DNA from: JAZDLO01 sp043801935
GTDB taxonomy: Bacteria > Actinomycetota > Thermoleophilia > RBG-16-64-13
DNA length: 5,392 bases
Assembly (NCBI GenBank): GCA_043801935.1
Contig: JAZDLO010000075.1
Location: forward strand, 1-5,392
Reading direction: 5' to 3'
The position numbers were made by a program, and so were the translations under genes. A model generated the notes under the pieces. That model was not told the origin of the DNA. It was given only the letters and a program-made list of their open reading frames with translations, and did not search any database. This document shows, in pieces, positions 1 through 5,392 of this stretch. The stretch's first letter is position 1. Each line of letters begins with the position of its first letter.

Positions 1-1560
1 CCCTATGCGCGGCGGCGGGAGATCCACGGGGAGGTCGCGGCCGTTCTGGAGGTCGCGAGCGAGCGGCCCGACCACGGTCTTTTGGTGCATCACTATCGGC
101 AGGCGGGCGACAAGGAGCGGCTGCGGATCAACGCGGCGCGCGCCGCTGAATCCTCACAAGACGTCTACGCGTTCCGGGAAGCGGTCGACTACCTGGGCAT
201 CGCCTTGGAGACGGTCCAGGCCCCCACGGCGCCGCAGGCCTCGCTTCGCAGCCGGTTCGAGGAGCTTACCGGAGACTGTCTGGAATCCATTGCCAGGCAC
301 GATGAAGCGGTCGAGAGTTACGTGCGCGCCCGTCATCGTTGGGCGTCGCCGTCCGTACGTGCGGCCGCTCCCGCGGCTCTGGCCGAGATCGCCCCTCTGT
401 CCGACCCGGAGGCCCGCGCCAGCGATCTCTGCCGGAAGATAGGCATGTCCATCGAACGGCAGCATCGGGACTACCGGCGGGCTCTTCGCTGGTTGGAGAG
501 AGCGGAGGAGGTTCTGCCCCGGGGTAGGACCGCACTCGCTTCCCGGCTGCAGGTGACGAGGGGTGTCATCTTCTTTCGACTGGGACGTTTCGAAGAAGCC
601 CTGGCCTACGGCGAGCGCGGACTTGCCCTGGCTCGGAAAGACGGGGACGATGCGCTACAGGCCTATGCGCTTGCCATGCTGGTCAGTCCCCTGATAGGAC
701 TTGGTCTGCTTCAACGGTCCATCGAGGCCAGCCTTGAAGCCGTGACACTCTACGAACGGGCGGGCGACCTGGCCGGGCAGGCTTCAAGCCACGGGAATCT
801 AGCCGTGTGCTATTTGCACATCGGCAACCTGAGGGAATCCCTGGTCCATCACCAGATCTCCCTCGAGCTGAACCGGCGACTTTCCTACCACACGGGGGTT
901 TCGATCGCCCAGAACAACCTGGCCGAGGTGCTTCTGCTGCTCGGAGAAACAGCGCAGGCTATCGAGCACCTCGAGCAGGTGGTGGACAGGTGGGAGGAGC
1001 GGAAGATGCCCCCCGCCTTGGTCGGCCTCGCCTTTGTCTACCTCTCGAAGGCCCTGTTGCGCCGGCGTGAGTTCGTGGAGGCTCGGCGGGCGCTCGAGGA
1101 AGGGCGCCCGCTGCTCGCGCGTGCCCAGGCCCGAGGGCTTCTGATCGAGGCCGACCTCCAGGAAGTCAAGCTGTTGCTCAGCGAGGGCCGTTTCGATGAG
1201 GCACGGAACGCCTGTCGGGAGGTGGTCGGCGCGGCCAGAGAGGCGGGGGCGAAGGTCAGCGAAGCGCATGGCCTCAGCCTTATGGGACGACTGGAGCTCA
1301 CCTGCCGAAACCTGGAGGCGGCTGAGGAGCATCTGTACTGCAGCATCGGTCTGGCGGAGGAGATCGGCGCCGACTACGAGCGAGGCCTCGCTCTTCTGAC
1401 GCTCTCCGAGCTCTACGCACTTGGCTCCTCGGCTGAGTCGGGCCGTCACGCAGAACCGCTGGCCCAGGCGATTGCCCTCTTACAAGGGATGGGGGCGGAG
1501 CACGACCTGAAGCGGGCCTGCGAACTCCGGGACCGCTGCTCGGCCCTGCCCTCCGGCTAG
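1..1560 (+). CDS. TPR-repeat regulator, C-terminal part (5' end outside window)
   Basis: The frame is open from the first base to a TAG at 1558-1560, giving 519 visible codons, so the true start lies upstream. A GTG at 82 is open but is probably internal, because coding-like sequence precedes it. The first residues (H30-H31-Y-R-Q-A-G-D, then an Ala-rich helix) match the linker that follows the ATPase in AAA/NACHT-type signalling proteins: MalT-like activators, and cyclases or Ser/Thr kinases with AAA-TPR tails. The rest is helical-hairpin repeats with the TPR pattern (small residue, G-x-x-x-x-A, A-x-x). Clear examples fall near 541-630, 781-885, 901-1000, 1144-1245 and 1261-1370. It ends in an Arg/Leu-rich helix with no DNA-binding domain. 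TPR arrays act as protein-interaction or sensing scaffolds. The catalytic N-terminus is not visible, so the exact role is unknown. The TPR call is firm; the ATPase link is inference. Confidence 0.85.
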   Translation, partial: PYARRREIHGEVAAVLEVASERPDHGLLVHHYRQAGDKERLRINAARAAESSQDVYAFREAVDYLGIALETVQAPTAPQASLRSRFEELTGDCLESIARHDEAVESYVRARHRWASPSVRAAAPAALAEIAPLSDPEARASDLCRKIGMSIERQHRDYRRALRWLERAEEVLPRGRTALASRLQVTRGVIFFRLGRFEEALAYGERGLALARKDGDDALQAYALAMLVSPLIGLGLLQRSIEASLEAVTLYERAGDLAGQASSHGNLAVCYLHIGNLRESLVHHQISLELNRRLSYHTGVSIAQNNLAEVLLLLGETAQAIEHLEQVVDRWEERKMPPALVGLAFVYLSKALLRRREFVEARRALEEGRPLLARAQARGLLIEADLQEVKLLLSEGRFDEARNACREVVGAAREAGAKVSEAHGLSLMGRLELTCRNLEAAEEHLYCSIGLAEEIGADYERGLALLTLSELYALGSSAESGRHAEPLAQAIALLQGMGAEHDLKRACELRDRCSALPSG

Positions 1561-1646
1561 GTCCCACGTTTCGCCGCCGGGGTGGCCTCCGGTCGGGCCT
1601 TTGCGGCGGTCGGAGCGGCCGCCTGCGGGGCCGGTGTTGCTTTTCG

Positions 1647-3476
1647 GTGGCCGTCCACGGTACTGTGAGTACGTCACACGCTGTCAGCAGATATCGGGGG
1701 CGAGCGTTGCGTCGACCTTGGACATCCGCCAAAAGCGGTCACGCCTCTGGCTCTGATCCCTACTCTCTTGAACCTGGATCTCGGGTAGCCGTCGTCGGTG
1801 GCGGCCCGTCGGGTTCCTTCTTCTGTTACTTCCTCCTCGAGATGGCTTCGCGAATCGGGCTGGACATAAGTGCGAACATCTATGAGCCCAGAACCTACGA
1901 CAAGGCGGGACCCGCCGGCTGCAATATGTGCGGCGGAGTGATCTCGGAGTCGCTCGTCCAGTATCTGGGAGCCGAGGGCGTCGTTCTGCGATCCGACGTC
2001 GTTCAGCGGGGCATCGACTCGTACGTCATGCACATGGATGTCGGTTCGGTGCGGTTCCCTACCCCCGGGCAAGAGAAACGGATAGCGGCCGTTCACCGTG
2101 GTCGGGGTCCCCGTGGGCTTCTGACGCATCGCTGGGCCAGCTTCGACGGCTACCTTCTGGATCTGGCTGAGTCGCGAGGCGCCCGGGTCGTCCATGAGAG
2201 GGTAGAGAAGATCGACTGGGTCGACGGTAGGCCGCGTATCACCGCGAAGAACGGCGAGTCAGAAGTCTACGATCTTCTGGCTGCGGCGGTCGGCGTCAAC
2301 GGCGCGGGCATCAAGCTGTTCGAGGGGCTGGGTGTCGGGTACCAGCCTCCCAAGGCGACAAAGACCTACATCTGTGAGTTCTTGATGGGAGAGGAGACCA
2401 TCGAGAAGCACTTCGGCAACTCCATGCACGTCTTCCTTCTCGATCTGCCCAGGCTCGAGTTTGCGGCGATCATCCCCAAAGGCGAGTACGTGACCATCGT
2501 GCTTCTGGGTGATTCGATCGACAAGACCCTGGTGACGAGCTTCCTGGAGTCACCCGAAGTGCGACGTTGCTTTCCGTCGGACTTCGTCTATCCGGAAGAG
2601 CACTGCCGCTGCTTCCCCTCGATCAACATCAAAGGCTCCCCGAAACCGTACGGCGACCGCCTGGTATTCATCGGTGATTGTGCCGAGAACCGCCTTTACA
2701 AAGACGGGATCGGGGGTGGTTATCGCGCGGCGAAAGCGGCGGCCAGGACTGCGGTGTTCGAGGGTGTCTCCTCAGAGTCGTTCCGCCGGTACTATGCGCC
2801 TGTTGTCCGGGCGATGGCCAGAGACAACGCCATCGGCAAGGTGGTCTTCATGGTGACGGGCCTCATAAAGAAGTTCAGGTGGGCGCGTCGGGGCATGATG
2901 CGGATGGTCGCGGTGGAGCAATACTCCGGGACCGCGAATAGGAGGATGAGCGACGTTCTTTGGGATACATTCACCGGCAGCGCCTCTTACCGCTCCGTCT
3001 TCCAGAGGACCCTTCATCCGTTGTTCCTCGGGCTGCTTTTTTGGAACTGTCTGGCAGCGCTGCGCCACGCCGGCCCCGTCCATAGGGAAGAGGAGGATTC
3101 CATGAAGCTGGGCGAACTTGGCAGGATCTACCGGAGCGGCGAGACGATCATCAGACAGGGCGAGGTCGGTGAGCACATGTACGTGATCCAGTCAGGGAGG
3201 GTAGAGGTAGTCAGGGAGAGTGAGACGAGGCAGGTCAAGCTGGCAGAACTTGGGGAAGGCGACTTCTTCGGCGAGATGGCGCTGTTCGATCGGAACGTCC
3301 GCTCGGCAACGGTACGCCCGCTGGGCGAGGCGCGCGTCTTGACCATCGACAAGAAGATGTTCCTGCGCAAGATCCACGAAGACCCTTCGCTTGCGTTCAG
3401 GGTCATGGAGAAGATGTCACAGCGGATCCGCGAACTGGACGAGCAAGTGGCCTCTCGTCCTACCCCGTCAGGCTGA
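1647..3476 (+). CDS. FAD-dependent oxidoreductase (geranylgeranyl reductase-like) fused to a cyclic-nucleotide-binding domain
   Basis: This is a 609-residue frame. A Rossmann FAD site begins near residue 47 (GGGPSG at 51-56, acidic E80 after the second strand). Next come a C-N-M-C-G-G motif at 92-97, placed like the CGGG segment of geranylgeranyl reductases, and the second FAD motif I-G-D (342-344) followed by GIGGG. A hydrophobic segment at about 456-472 could attach it to the membrane. The YxWxFP motif of characterised geranylgeranyl reductases is not evident, so the substrate (an isoprenoid or other unsaturated lipid or quinone) is unknown. Residues 486-605 form a cNMP-binding domain with F-G-E-M-A-L, E543 and R552-S-A, and no helix-turn-helix follows. 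The start is uncertain: GTG 1647 and GTG 1665 lack a ribosome site, TTG 1707 has GGGGG 6 nt upstream, and conservation seems to begin near residue 41. The tail overlaps the opposite-strand MBL gene. Confidence 0.85.
   Translation: MAVHGTVSTSHAVSRYRGRALRRPWTSAKSGHASGSDPYSLEPGSRVAVVGGGPSGSFFCYFLLEMASRIGLDISANIYEPRTYDKAGPAGCNMCGGVISESLVQYLGAEGVVLRSDVVQRGIDSYVMHMDVGSVRFPTPGQEKRIAAVHRGRGPRGLLTHRWASFDGYLLDLAESRGARVVHERVEKIDWVDGRPRITAKNGESEVYDLLAAAVGVNGAGIKLFEGLGVGYQPPKATKTYICEFLMGEETIEKHFGNSMHVFLLDLPRLEFAAIIPKGEYVTIVLLGDSIDKTLVTSFLESPEVRRCFPSDFVYPEEHCRCFPSINIKGSPKPYGDRLVFIGDCAENRLYKDGIGGGYRAAKAAARTAVFEGVSSESFRRYYAPVVRAMARDNAIGKVVFMVTGLIKKFRWARRGMMRMVAVEQYSGTANRRMSDVLWDTFTGSASYRSVFQRTLHPLFLGLLFWNCLAALRHAGPVHREEEDSMKLGELGRIYRSGETIIRQGEVGEHMYVIQSGRVEVVRESETRQVKLAELGEGDFFGEMALFDRNVRSATVRPLGEARVLTIDKKMFLRKIHEDPSLAFRVMEKMSQRIRELDEQVASRPTPSG
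1660..1688. promoter_or_regulatory. Cluster of short palindromes, CRP-like half sites (candidate operator)
   Basis: Three overlapping or adjacent inverted repeats lie here. GTACT-GTG-AGTAC is at 1660-1672, TGTGA-N5-TCACA at 1664-1678 and GCTG-T-CAGC at 1680-1688. The half sites of the second equal the CRP consensus, but its spacer is 5 bp rather than the usual 6. The cluster overlaps the first codons of the longest reading of the oxidoreductase, so it would be regulatory only if translation starts further down, for example at TTG 1707. Chance remains possible. Confidence 0.3.
3085..3096 (+). promoter_or_regulatory. Strong internal Shine-Dalgarno within the fusion frame
   Basis: The purine run GGGAAGAGGAGG ends 5 nt before the ATG at 3102. 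A full AGGAGG at ideal spacing is unlikely to be there only to encode R-E-E-E-D. It supports translation initiation at the CNBD, or an origin from a separate downstream gene. Confidence 0.6.
3102..3476 (+). CDS. Possible separately translated cyclic-nucleotide-binding protein (nested start)
   Basis: An in-frame ATG at 3102-3104 (residue 486 of the long frame) has AGGAGG ending 5 nt upstream, the best ribosome-binding site in the window. Translation from here would give a 124-residue, free-standing cNMP-binding domain. It starts M-K-L-G-E-L-G and has the jelly-roll glycines, a phosphate-binding cassette (FGEMALFD...RSAT) with the ribose-contacting Glu and phosphate-contacting Arg, and a C-terminal helix (about 20 residues). 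It has no DNA-binding domain, so it would sense a ligand and act through protein contact rather than as a CRP-type repressor or activator. Whether cells make the fusion, this short protein, or both cannot be decided from the sequence. The domain identity is firm; independent translation is inference. Confidence 0.45.
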   Translation: MKLGELGRIYRSGETIIRQGEVGEHMYVIQSGRVEVVRESETRQVKLAELGEGDFFGEMALFDRNVRSATVRPLGEARVLTIDKKMFLRKIHEDPSLAFRVMEKMSQRIRELDEQVASRPTPSG

Positions 3477-4293
3477 CGATCAGACCCTCCCGGGCGGCCA
3501 GCGTGTTCTTGAACTCGCGGCGCGCGGCCTCTTCTATCCGCTTCACTTCCTCGTCGGTGCGTTGCGGCTCATGGTGGAAAAGAATCAGCTGCTTGACCCC
3601 GGCATCCGCCGCCACGCGGGTCCCTTCGAGCCAGGTGCTGTGGCCCCACCCCTTGTGTGAGTCGTAGTCCTCTGGCGTGTATTGGCTGTCCCAAATGAGT
3701 AGATCCGCGCGCCGGGCTTCATCCCCGAGGCCCTGATCGATCCTCGCGTCCCCATGCTCATGATCGGAGGCGTAGACGATCGAGTGGCCGTTCGCCTCGA
3801 TCCGAAATCCAACTGCTCCCCCGGGATGGTTCAGCGGAAAAGGGCGGATCGTCATTCCGCCGGCCTCCATACCATCAAGGCGGATCTGTTTGCAGGTAAG
3901 TTTCGCGCGGATCGCCGATTCAGCCGAAAAGTGCGGCTGGCTGGTCTGAGTTTGCACAACCCGGGTGAGTTCGTCCCGGGGTAGAACCGCGTGGAACGCG
4001 ATCGCCCAGTCCGGCTCGTACATCGGCGCAAAGAATGGGATGCCCTGAATGTGGTCCCAGTGGAGGTGGCTCACGACCAAGAACGCCTTGCCGCCGCCTC
4101 GTCCATTTCGCTCGACGAGGTCCAGGCCCAAAGTGCGCAGACCGGTGCCCGCATCGATGACCACGGGGCGCTGGTTGTCCAGAGAGACTTCGACGCAGGG
4201 CGTATTCCCGCCGATTTCAGCCTGTCCCGCGCCTGGGGTGGGGATGGATCCTCGGACGCCCCAGAACCTCACACGCAGAGAGCGGGGGTTCAT
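3460..4293 (-). CDS. MBL-fold metallohydrolase, phosphodiesterase/PhnP-like
   Basis: A 277-residue protein of the metallo-beta-lactamase fold, in the RNase Z / PhnP / class II cAMP phosphodiesterase-like branch. The N-terminus has the characteristic F-W-G-V-R-G-S-I-P-T-P-G (10-21) and G-G-N-T-P-C (28-33). The metal-binding set looks complete: H76-x-H78-x-D80-H81, H156 in N-H-P-G-G, bridging D177 in A-S-D-H, and H240-H241 in the late L-F-H-H-E-P. It has no signal peptide and is probably cytoplasmic. Family members hydrolyse phosphodiester bonds (cyclic nucleotides, cyclic ribose phosphates, RNA), but no substrate can be assigned here. The ATG at 4293 is favoured because it forms an ATGA overlap with the upstream small frame, and the spacing to the FWGVRG motif is normal. 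A GTG at residue 8 is a weaker alternative. The 3' end overlaps the oxidoreductase/CNBD gene by 17 bp. Confidence 0.9.
   Translation of the reverse strand: MNPRSLRVRFWGVRGSIPTPGAGQAEIGGNTPCVEVSLDNQRPVVIDAGTGLRTLGLDLVERNGRGGGKAFLVVSHLHWDHIQGIPFFAPMYEPDWAIAFHAVLPRDELTRVVQTQTSQPHFSAESAIRAKLTCKQIRLDGMEAGGMTIRPFPLNHPGGAVGFRIEANGHSIVYASDHEHGDARIDQGLGDEARRADLLIWDSQYTPEDYDSHKGWGHSTWLEGTRVAADAGVKQLILFHHEPQRTDEEVKRIEEAARREFKNTLAAREGLIVSLTG
3466..3478. repeat. 13-bp palindrome at the convergent gene junction
   Basis: CGTCAG-G-CTGACG is a perfect 6-bp inverted repeat around one base. It spans the TGA of the oxidoreductase/CNBD gene (3474-3476) and lies inside the last codons of the MBL gene. As RNA it could form a 5-bp stem with a GGC loop on either strand. 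No U-tract follows in either direction, so it is at best a weak bidirectional terminator element. Confidence 0.35.
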
Positions 4294-4559
4294 CGTTCCG
4301 CCACTTCTACACGCCCGCGCATTTGCGGAATCGAGATGTCGTGGTCGATCTTGCCGGGAATCTGCTCGATCGGCGAGGGAATATCGGACCGAACACGTGC
4401 AACTGACGTTTTGGGTTCCGAGTAGCCTTTCAATGGCACGGTGTGCAGCTTGAAACGGTCACCAGCAATACCTTCCGCAGTGAGAACATCGGGGTCCTCT
4501 TGCCCGATTCGCGCCGATCGGGGGCTGATCGGGGCTGATTCCGCGAGCCGGCGGAACAC
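4290..4559 (-). CDS. Small protein resembling a class III cyclase C-terminal tail (possible remnant)
   Basis: This 89-codon frame starts at GTG 4559 and ends in a TGA that shares ATGA with the MBL start, the usual sign of translational coupling. Residues of about 36-54 (G-D-R-F-K-L-H-T-V-P-L-K-G-Y-S-E-P) resemble the conserved end of many class III adenylate/guanylate cyclases (F-x-L-x-x-x-x-L-K-G-x-x-E-P, then R-V). The start R-R-L-A-E-S-A is faintly like the A-x-R-L-x-x-x-A helix that precedes it in those enzymes. No catalytic cyclase motifs are present, and an in-frame TAG lies four codons upstream of the start (4572-4574). It is therefore either a genuine small protein or the 3' stub of a broken cyclase. 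No Shine-Dalgarno is visible before the GTG. The coupling to the MBL gene supports it being translated; the cyclase relation is inference from a short match. Confidence 0.5.
   Translation of the reverse strand: MFRRLAESAPISPRSARIGQEDPDVLTAEGIAGDRFKLHTVPLKGYSEPKTSVARVRSDIPSPIEQIPGKIDHDISIPQMRGRVEVAER
4516..4536. repeat. Short imperfect tandem repeat (11 + 10 bp)
   Basis: GATCGGGGGCT is followed directly by GATCGGGGCT, then by GATT. The two copies differ by one G, so this is a likely slippage point. It lies in the N-terminal part of the small minus-strand frame (A-P-I-S-P-R), where similarity to cyclases is lost. Confidence 0.6.
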
Positions 4560-4697
4560 ATCGCGGACAGTCTACCAGAATGGTTCTGATCAAGGGACCG
4601 GGTGAAGAACCAGTAGGGAAGAGCCGGCAGACGGCCGGGAAATAGACGACAGGCGCCTTTGCACTTTGCCGTAGATGGACGTTCTTACGGGAACAGT

Positions 4698-4726
4698 TTG
4701 TGCCTCCGGCGACCGGCGGTTATGGT
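4698..4726 (+). promoter_or_regulatory. Weak candidate sigma70 promoter for the flavoprotein gene
   Basis: TTGTGC (4698-4703), a 17-bp spacer and TATGGT (4721-4726) give optimal spacing but only partial consensus matches (3 of 6 and 4 of 6). It would give a leader of about 100 nt before the ATG at 4831. It is the best of the poor candidates in this gap. Confidence 0.25.
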
Positions 4727-4759
4727 AGTCCCTGGCGATAGCGATCGTGCCGCCGGAGG
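4703..4759. repeat. 9-bp inverted repeat flanking the candidate -10
   Basis: CCTCCGGCG at 4703-4711 is exactly complementary to CGCCGGAGG at 4751-4759, with 39 bp between. The arms bracket TATGGT at 4721, so they could be paired operator half sites or a leader stem. In GC-rich DNA a chance match is also plausible. Confidence 0.35.
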
Positions 4760-4818
4760 GCGAGGTGGGAACCACCCGACGGATTCCTTAATCGACCAGA
4801 GAAGACTCGTGACGACCC

Positions 4819-4827
4819 AAGGAAGGA
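4819..4827 (+). promoter_or_regulatory. Ribosome-binding site of the flavoprotein gene
   Basis: AAGGAAGGA lies 3 nt before the ATG at 4831 (7 nt if the first AAGGA is counted). It fixes the start, together with the M-K-A-I-A-V-N-G-S-P-R N-terminus typical of the family. Confidence 0.7.
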
Positions 4828-4830
4828 CTG

Positions 4831-5392
4831 ATGAAAGCGATAGCCGTTAACGGCAGCCCAAGGAAGAAGTGGAGCACCGCAACGTTACTGGAGAACGCCC
4901 TGAGAGGCTGCGGGGCTGCCGGCGCGGAGGCAGAGATAGTGCACCTCTACGACTATGCATACCAGGGGTGTACCAGTTGCTTTTCCTGCAAGGAGATCGG
5001 CGGGAAGAGCTACGGTCGGTGTGCCATGCGGGACGAGTTGACTCCTCTCCTGGACCGCGCGACTCAGGCCGACATCCTGATACTCGGATCGCCTTTCTAC
5101 TTCCATACAGAGACGGGCGAGATGCGGTCGTTCATGGAGCGTCTCCTATTTCCCAATCTGACCTACACCCCCGACCATGCCTCCATCTTTCCCAGGATGA
5201 TCCCGACGGCCCTCGTCTATACGATGAACATCACCGAGGAGGCCATGCCCTCCTTCCACCAGGACACGAGCGTCGCCGCGTCGCAGGGCATCATGACCCG
5301 TATCTTCGGGAGCTGCGAGGTCCTGCTGTGCACGGACACCTACCAGTTCAAGGATTACTCCAAGTACTTGTCCACGGCCTGGGATCCCGACG
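4831..5392 (+). CDS. Flavodoxin-fold iron-sulfur flavoprotein / NADPH-dependent FMN reductase family (3' end outside window)
   Basis: The frame stays open to the window edge (187 residues visible, no stop). The N-terminus M-K-A-I-A-V-N-G-S-P-R (1-11) carries the FMN phosphate loop of flavodoxin-like reductases. A second flavin loop, G-S-P-F-Y-F, lies at 86-91, followed by T-G-E-M and an amphipathic helix. Between them are four cysteines, C47-x2-C50-x2-C53-x10-C64. The first three have the compact spacing that binds a [4Fe-4S] cluster in Isf-type flavoproteins of anaerobes; the fourth is further away than in Isf (about 5 residues), so a cluster is plausible but not certain. The later part (F-P-R, Y-T-M-N-I-T-E-E and C-T-D-T-Y-Q-F) fits a full-length flavodoxin family protein of about 200-250 residues. 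These soluble proteins move electrons or reduce small acceptors; the physiological partner is unknown. It lies divergently from the minus-strand pair with its own ribosome site. Confidence 0.88.
   Translation, partial: MKAIAVNGSPRKKWSTATLLENALRGCGAAGAEAEIVHLYDYAYQGCTSCFSCKEIGGKSYGRCAMRDELTPLLDRATQADILILGSPFYFHTETGEMRSFMERLLFPNLTYTPDHASIFPRMIPTALVYTMNITEEAMPSFHQDTSVAASQGIMTRIFGSCEVLLCTDTYQFKDYSKYLSTAWDPD

Larger units (their letters stand above)
4560..4830. other. Divergent intergenic region
   Basis: These 271 bp separate the minus-strand pair from the plus-strand flavoprotein. No open frame here has a credible ribosome site or a recognisable protein; a minus-strand frame at 4590-4775 looks like noise. 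The region should hold the promoters of both units. It contains a weak sigma70-like match facing right and a 9-bp inverted repeat (4703-4711 with 4751-4759). No clear promoter facing left was found. Confidence 0.6.

Noticed and set aside
799..1449. 216-codon minus-strand open frame
   Set aside because: It lies wholly opposite the TPR gene, has no ribosome site and no recognisable domain. Long antisense frames are expected in GC-rich coding DNA.
1561..1646. Possible terminator after the TPR gene
   Set aside because: CGCCGC (1572) and GCGGCG (1603) can pair, but the loop is about 25 nt and no T-tract follows. The hairpin CCGCCTGCGG at 1619-1628 has only three base pairs.
1674..2195. 173-codon minus-strand open frame
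   Set aside because: It is antisense to the FAD-binding part of the oxidoreductase, whose motifs clearly mark the coding strand.
3036..3044. Programmed -1 frameshift site at the T6 run
   Set aside because: The codons are CTT TTT TGG, so the X-XXY-YYZ slippery heptamer is not met and no strong downstream stem is obvious. The run is kept only as a possible indel or slippage point.
3991..4453. Two plus-strand frames (144 and 134 codons)
   Set aside because: They are shadows of the MBL gene and the small minus-strand frame. The MBL active-site residues show which strand is real.
4590..4850. Minus frame at 4590-4775 and plus frame at 4659-4850
   Set aside because: Low-complexity, unrecognisable products without good ribosome sites. 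The second also runs into the well-supported flavoprotein start.
1..5392. CRISPR, IS element, tRNA or phage signals
   Set aside because: No spaced repeats, transposase or integrase motifs, terminal inverted repeats or tRNA-like cloverleaf were seen on either strand.

Overview
The window is GC-rich (about 60% by eye). Genes are tightly packed, the synonymous third positions are G/C-rich, and several starts are GTG. It reads as chromosomal DNA from a free-living bacterium. The protein families present (a large TPR/ATPase-type regulator tail, a geranylgeranyl-reductase-like flavoprotein, and an Isf-like flavodoxin with a compact cysteine cluster) are common in anaerobic, deltaproteobacteria-like and related uncultivated lineages. 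The sequence does not fix the taxon. No rRNA, tRNA, CRISPR array, insertion sequence or phage gene was seen.

Layout. (1) 1-1560 (+): the C-terminal part of a TPR-repeat regulator, cut by the left window edge. Its first residues look like the region that follows an AAA/NACHT-type ATPase in large signalling proteins. (2) 1561-1646: a short gap with no clear terminator. (3) 1647-3476 (+): one long frame joining an FAD-dependent oxidoreductase of the geranylgeranyl reductase type (about residues 41-475) to a complete cyclic-nucleotide-binding domain (about residues 486-605). The join lies directly over a strong internal Shine-Dalgarno sequence and ATG. (4) 3460-4293 (-): an MBL-fold metallohydrolase with a complete metal site, overlapping the previous gene tail-to-tail by 17 bp. 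(5) 4290-4559 (-): a small frame whose stop overlaps the MBL start as ATGA. Its middle resembles the C-terminal tail of class III nucleotidyl cyclases. (6) 4560-4830: an apparently divergent intergenic region with a weak candidate promoter and a 9-bp inverted repeat. (7) 4831-5392 (+): the start of a flavodoxin-fold iron-sulfur flavoprotein, cut by the right edge.

Possible shared theme. A TPR regulator of a type often joined to cyclase or kinase modules, a cNMP-binding domain on a redox enzyme, a phosphodiesterase-like MBL protein and a cyclase-tail-like fragment lie side by side. This suggests, but does not prove, a small cyclic-nucleotide-responsive redox locus. The best-supported oddity is the oxidoreductase/CNBD junction. 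It looks like a former two-gene, ATGA-coupled operon that is now, or only apparently, in one frame.
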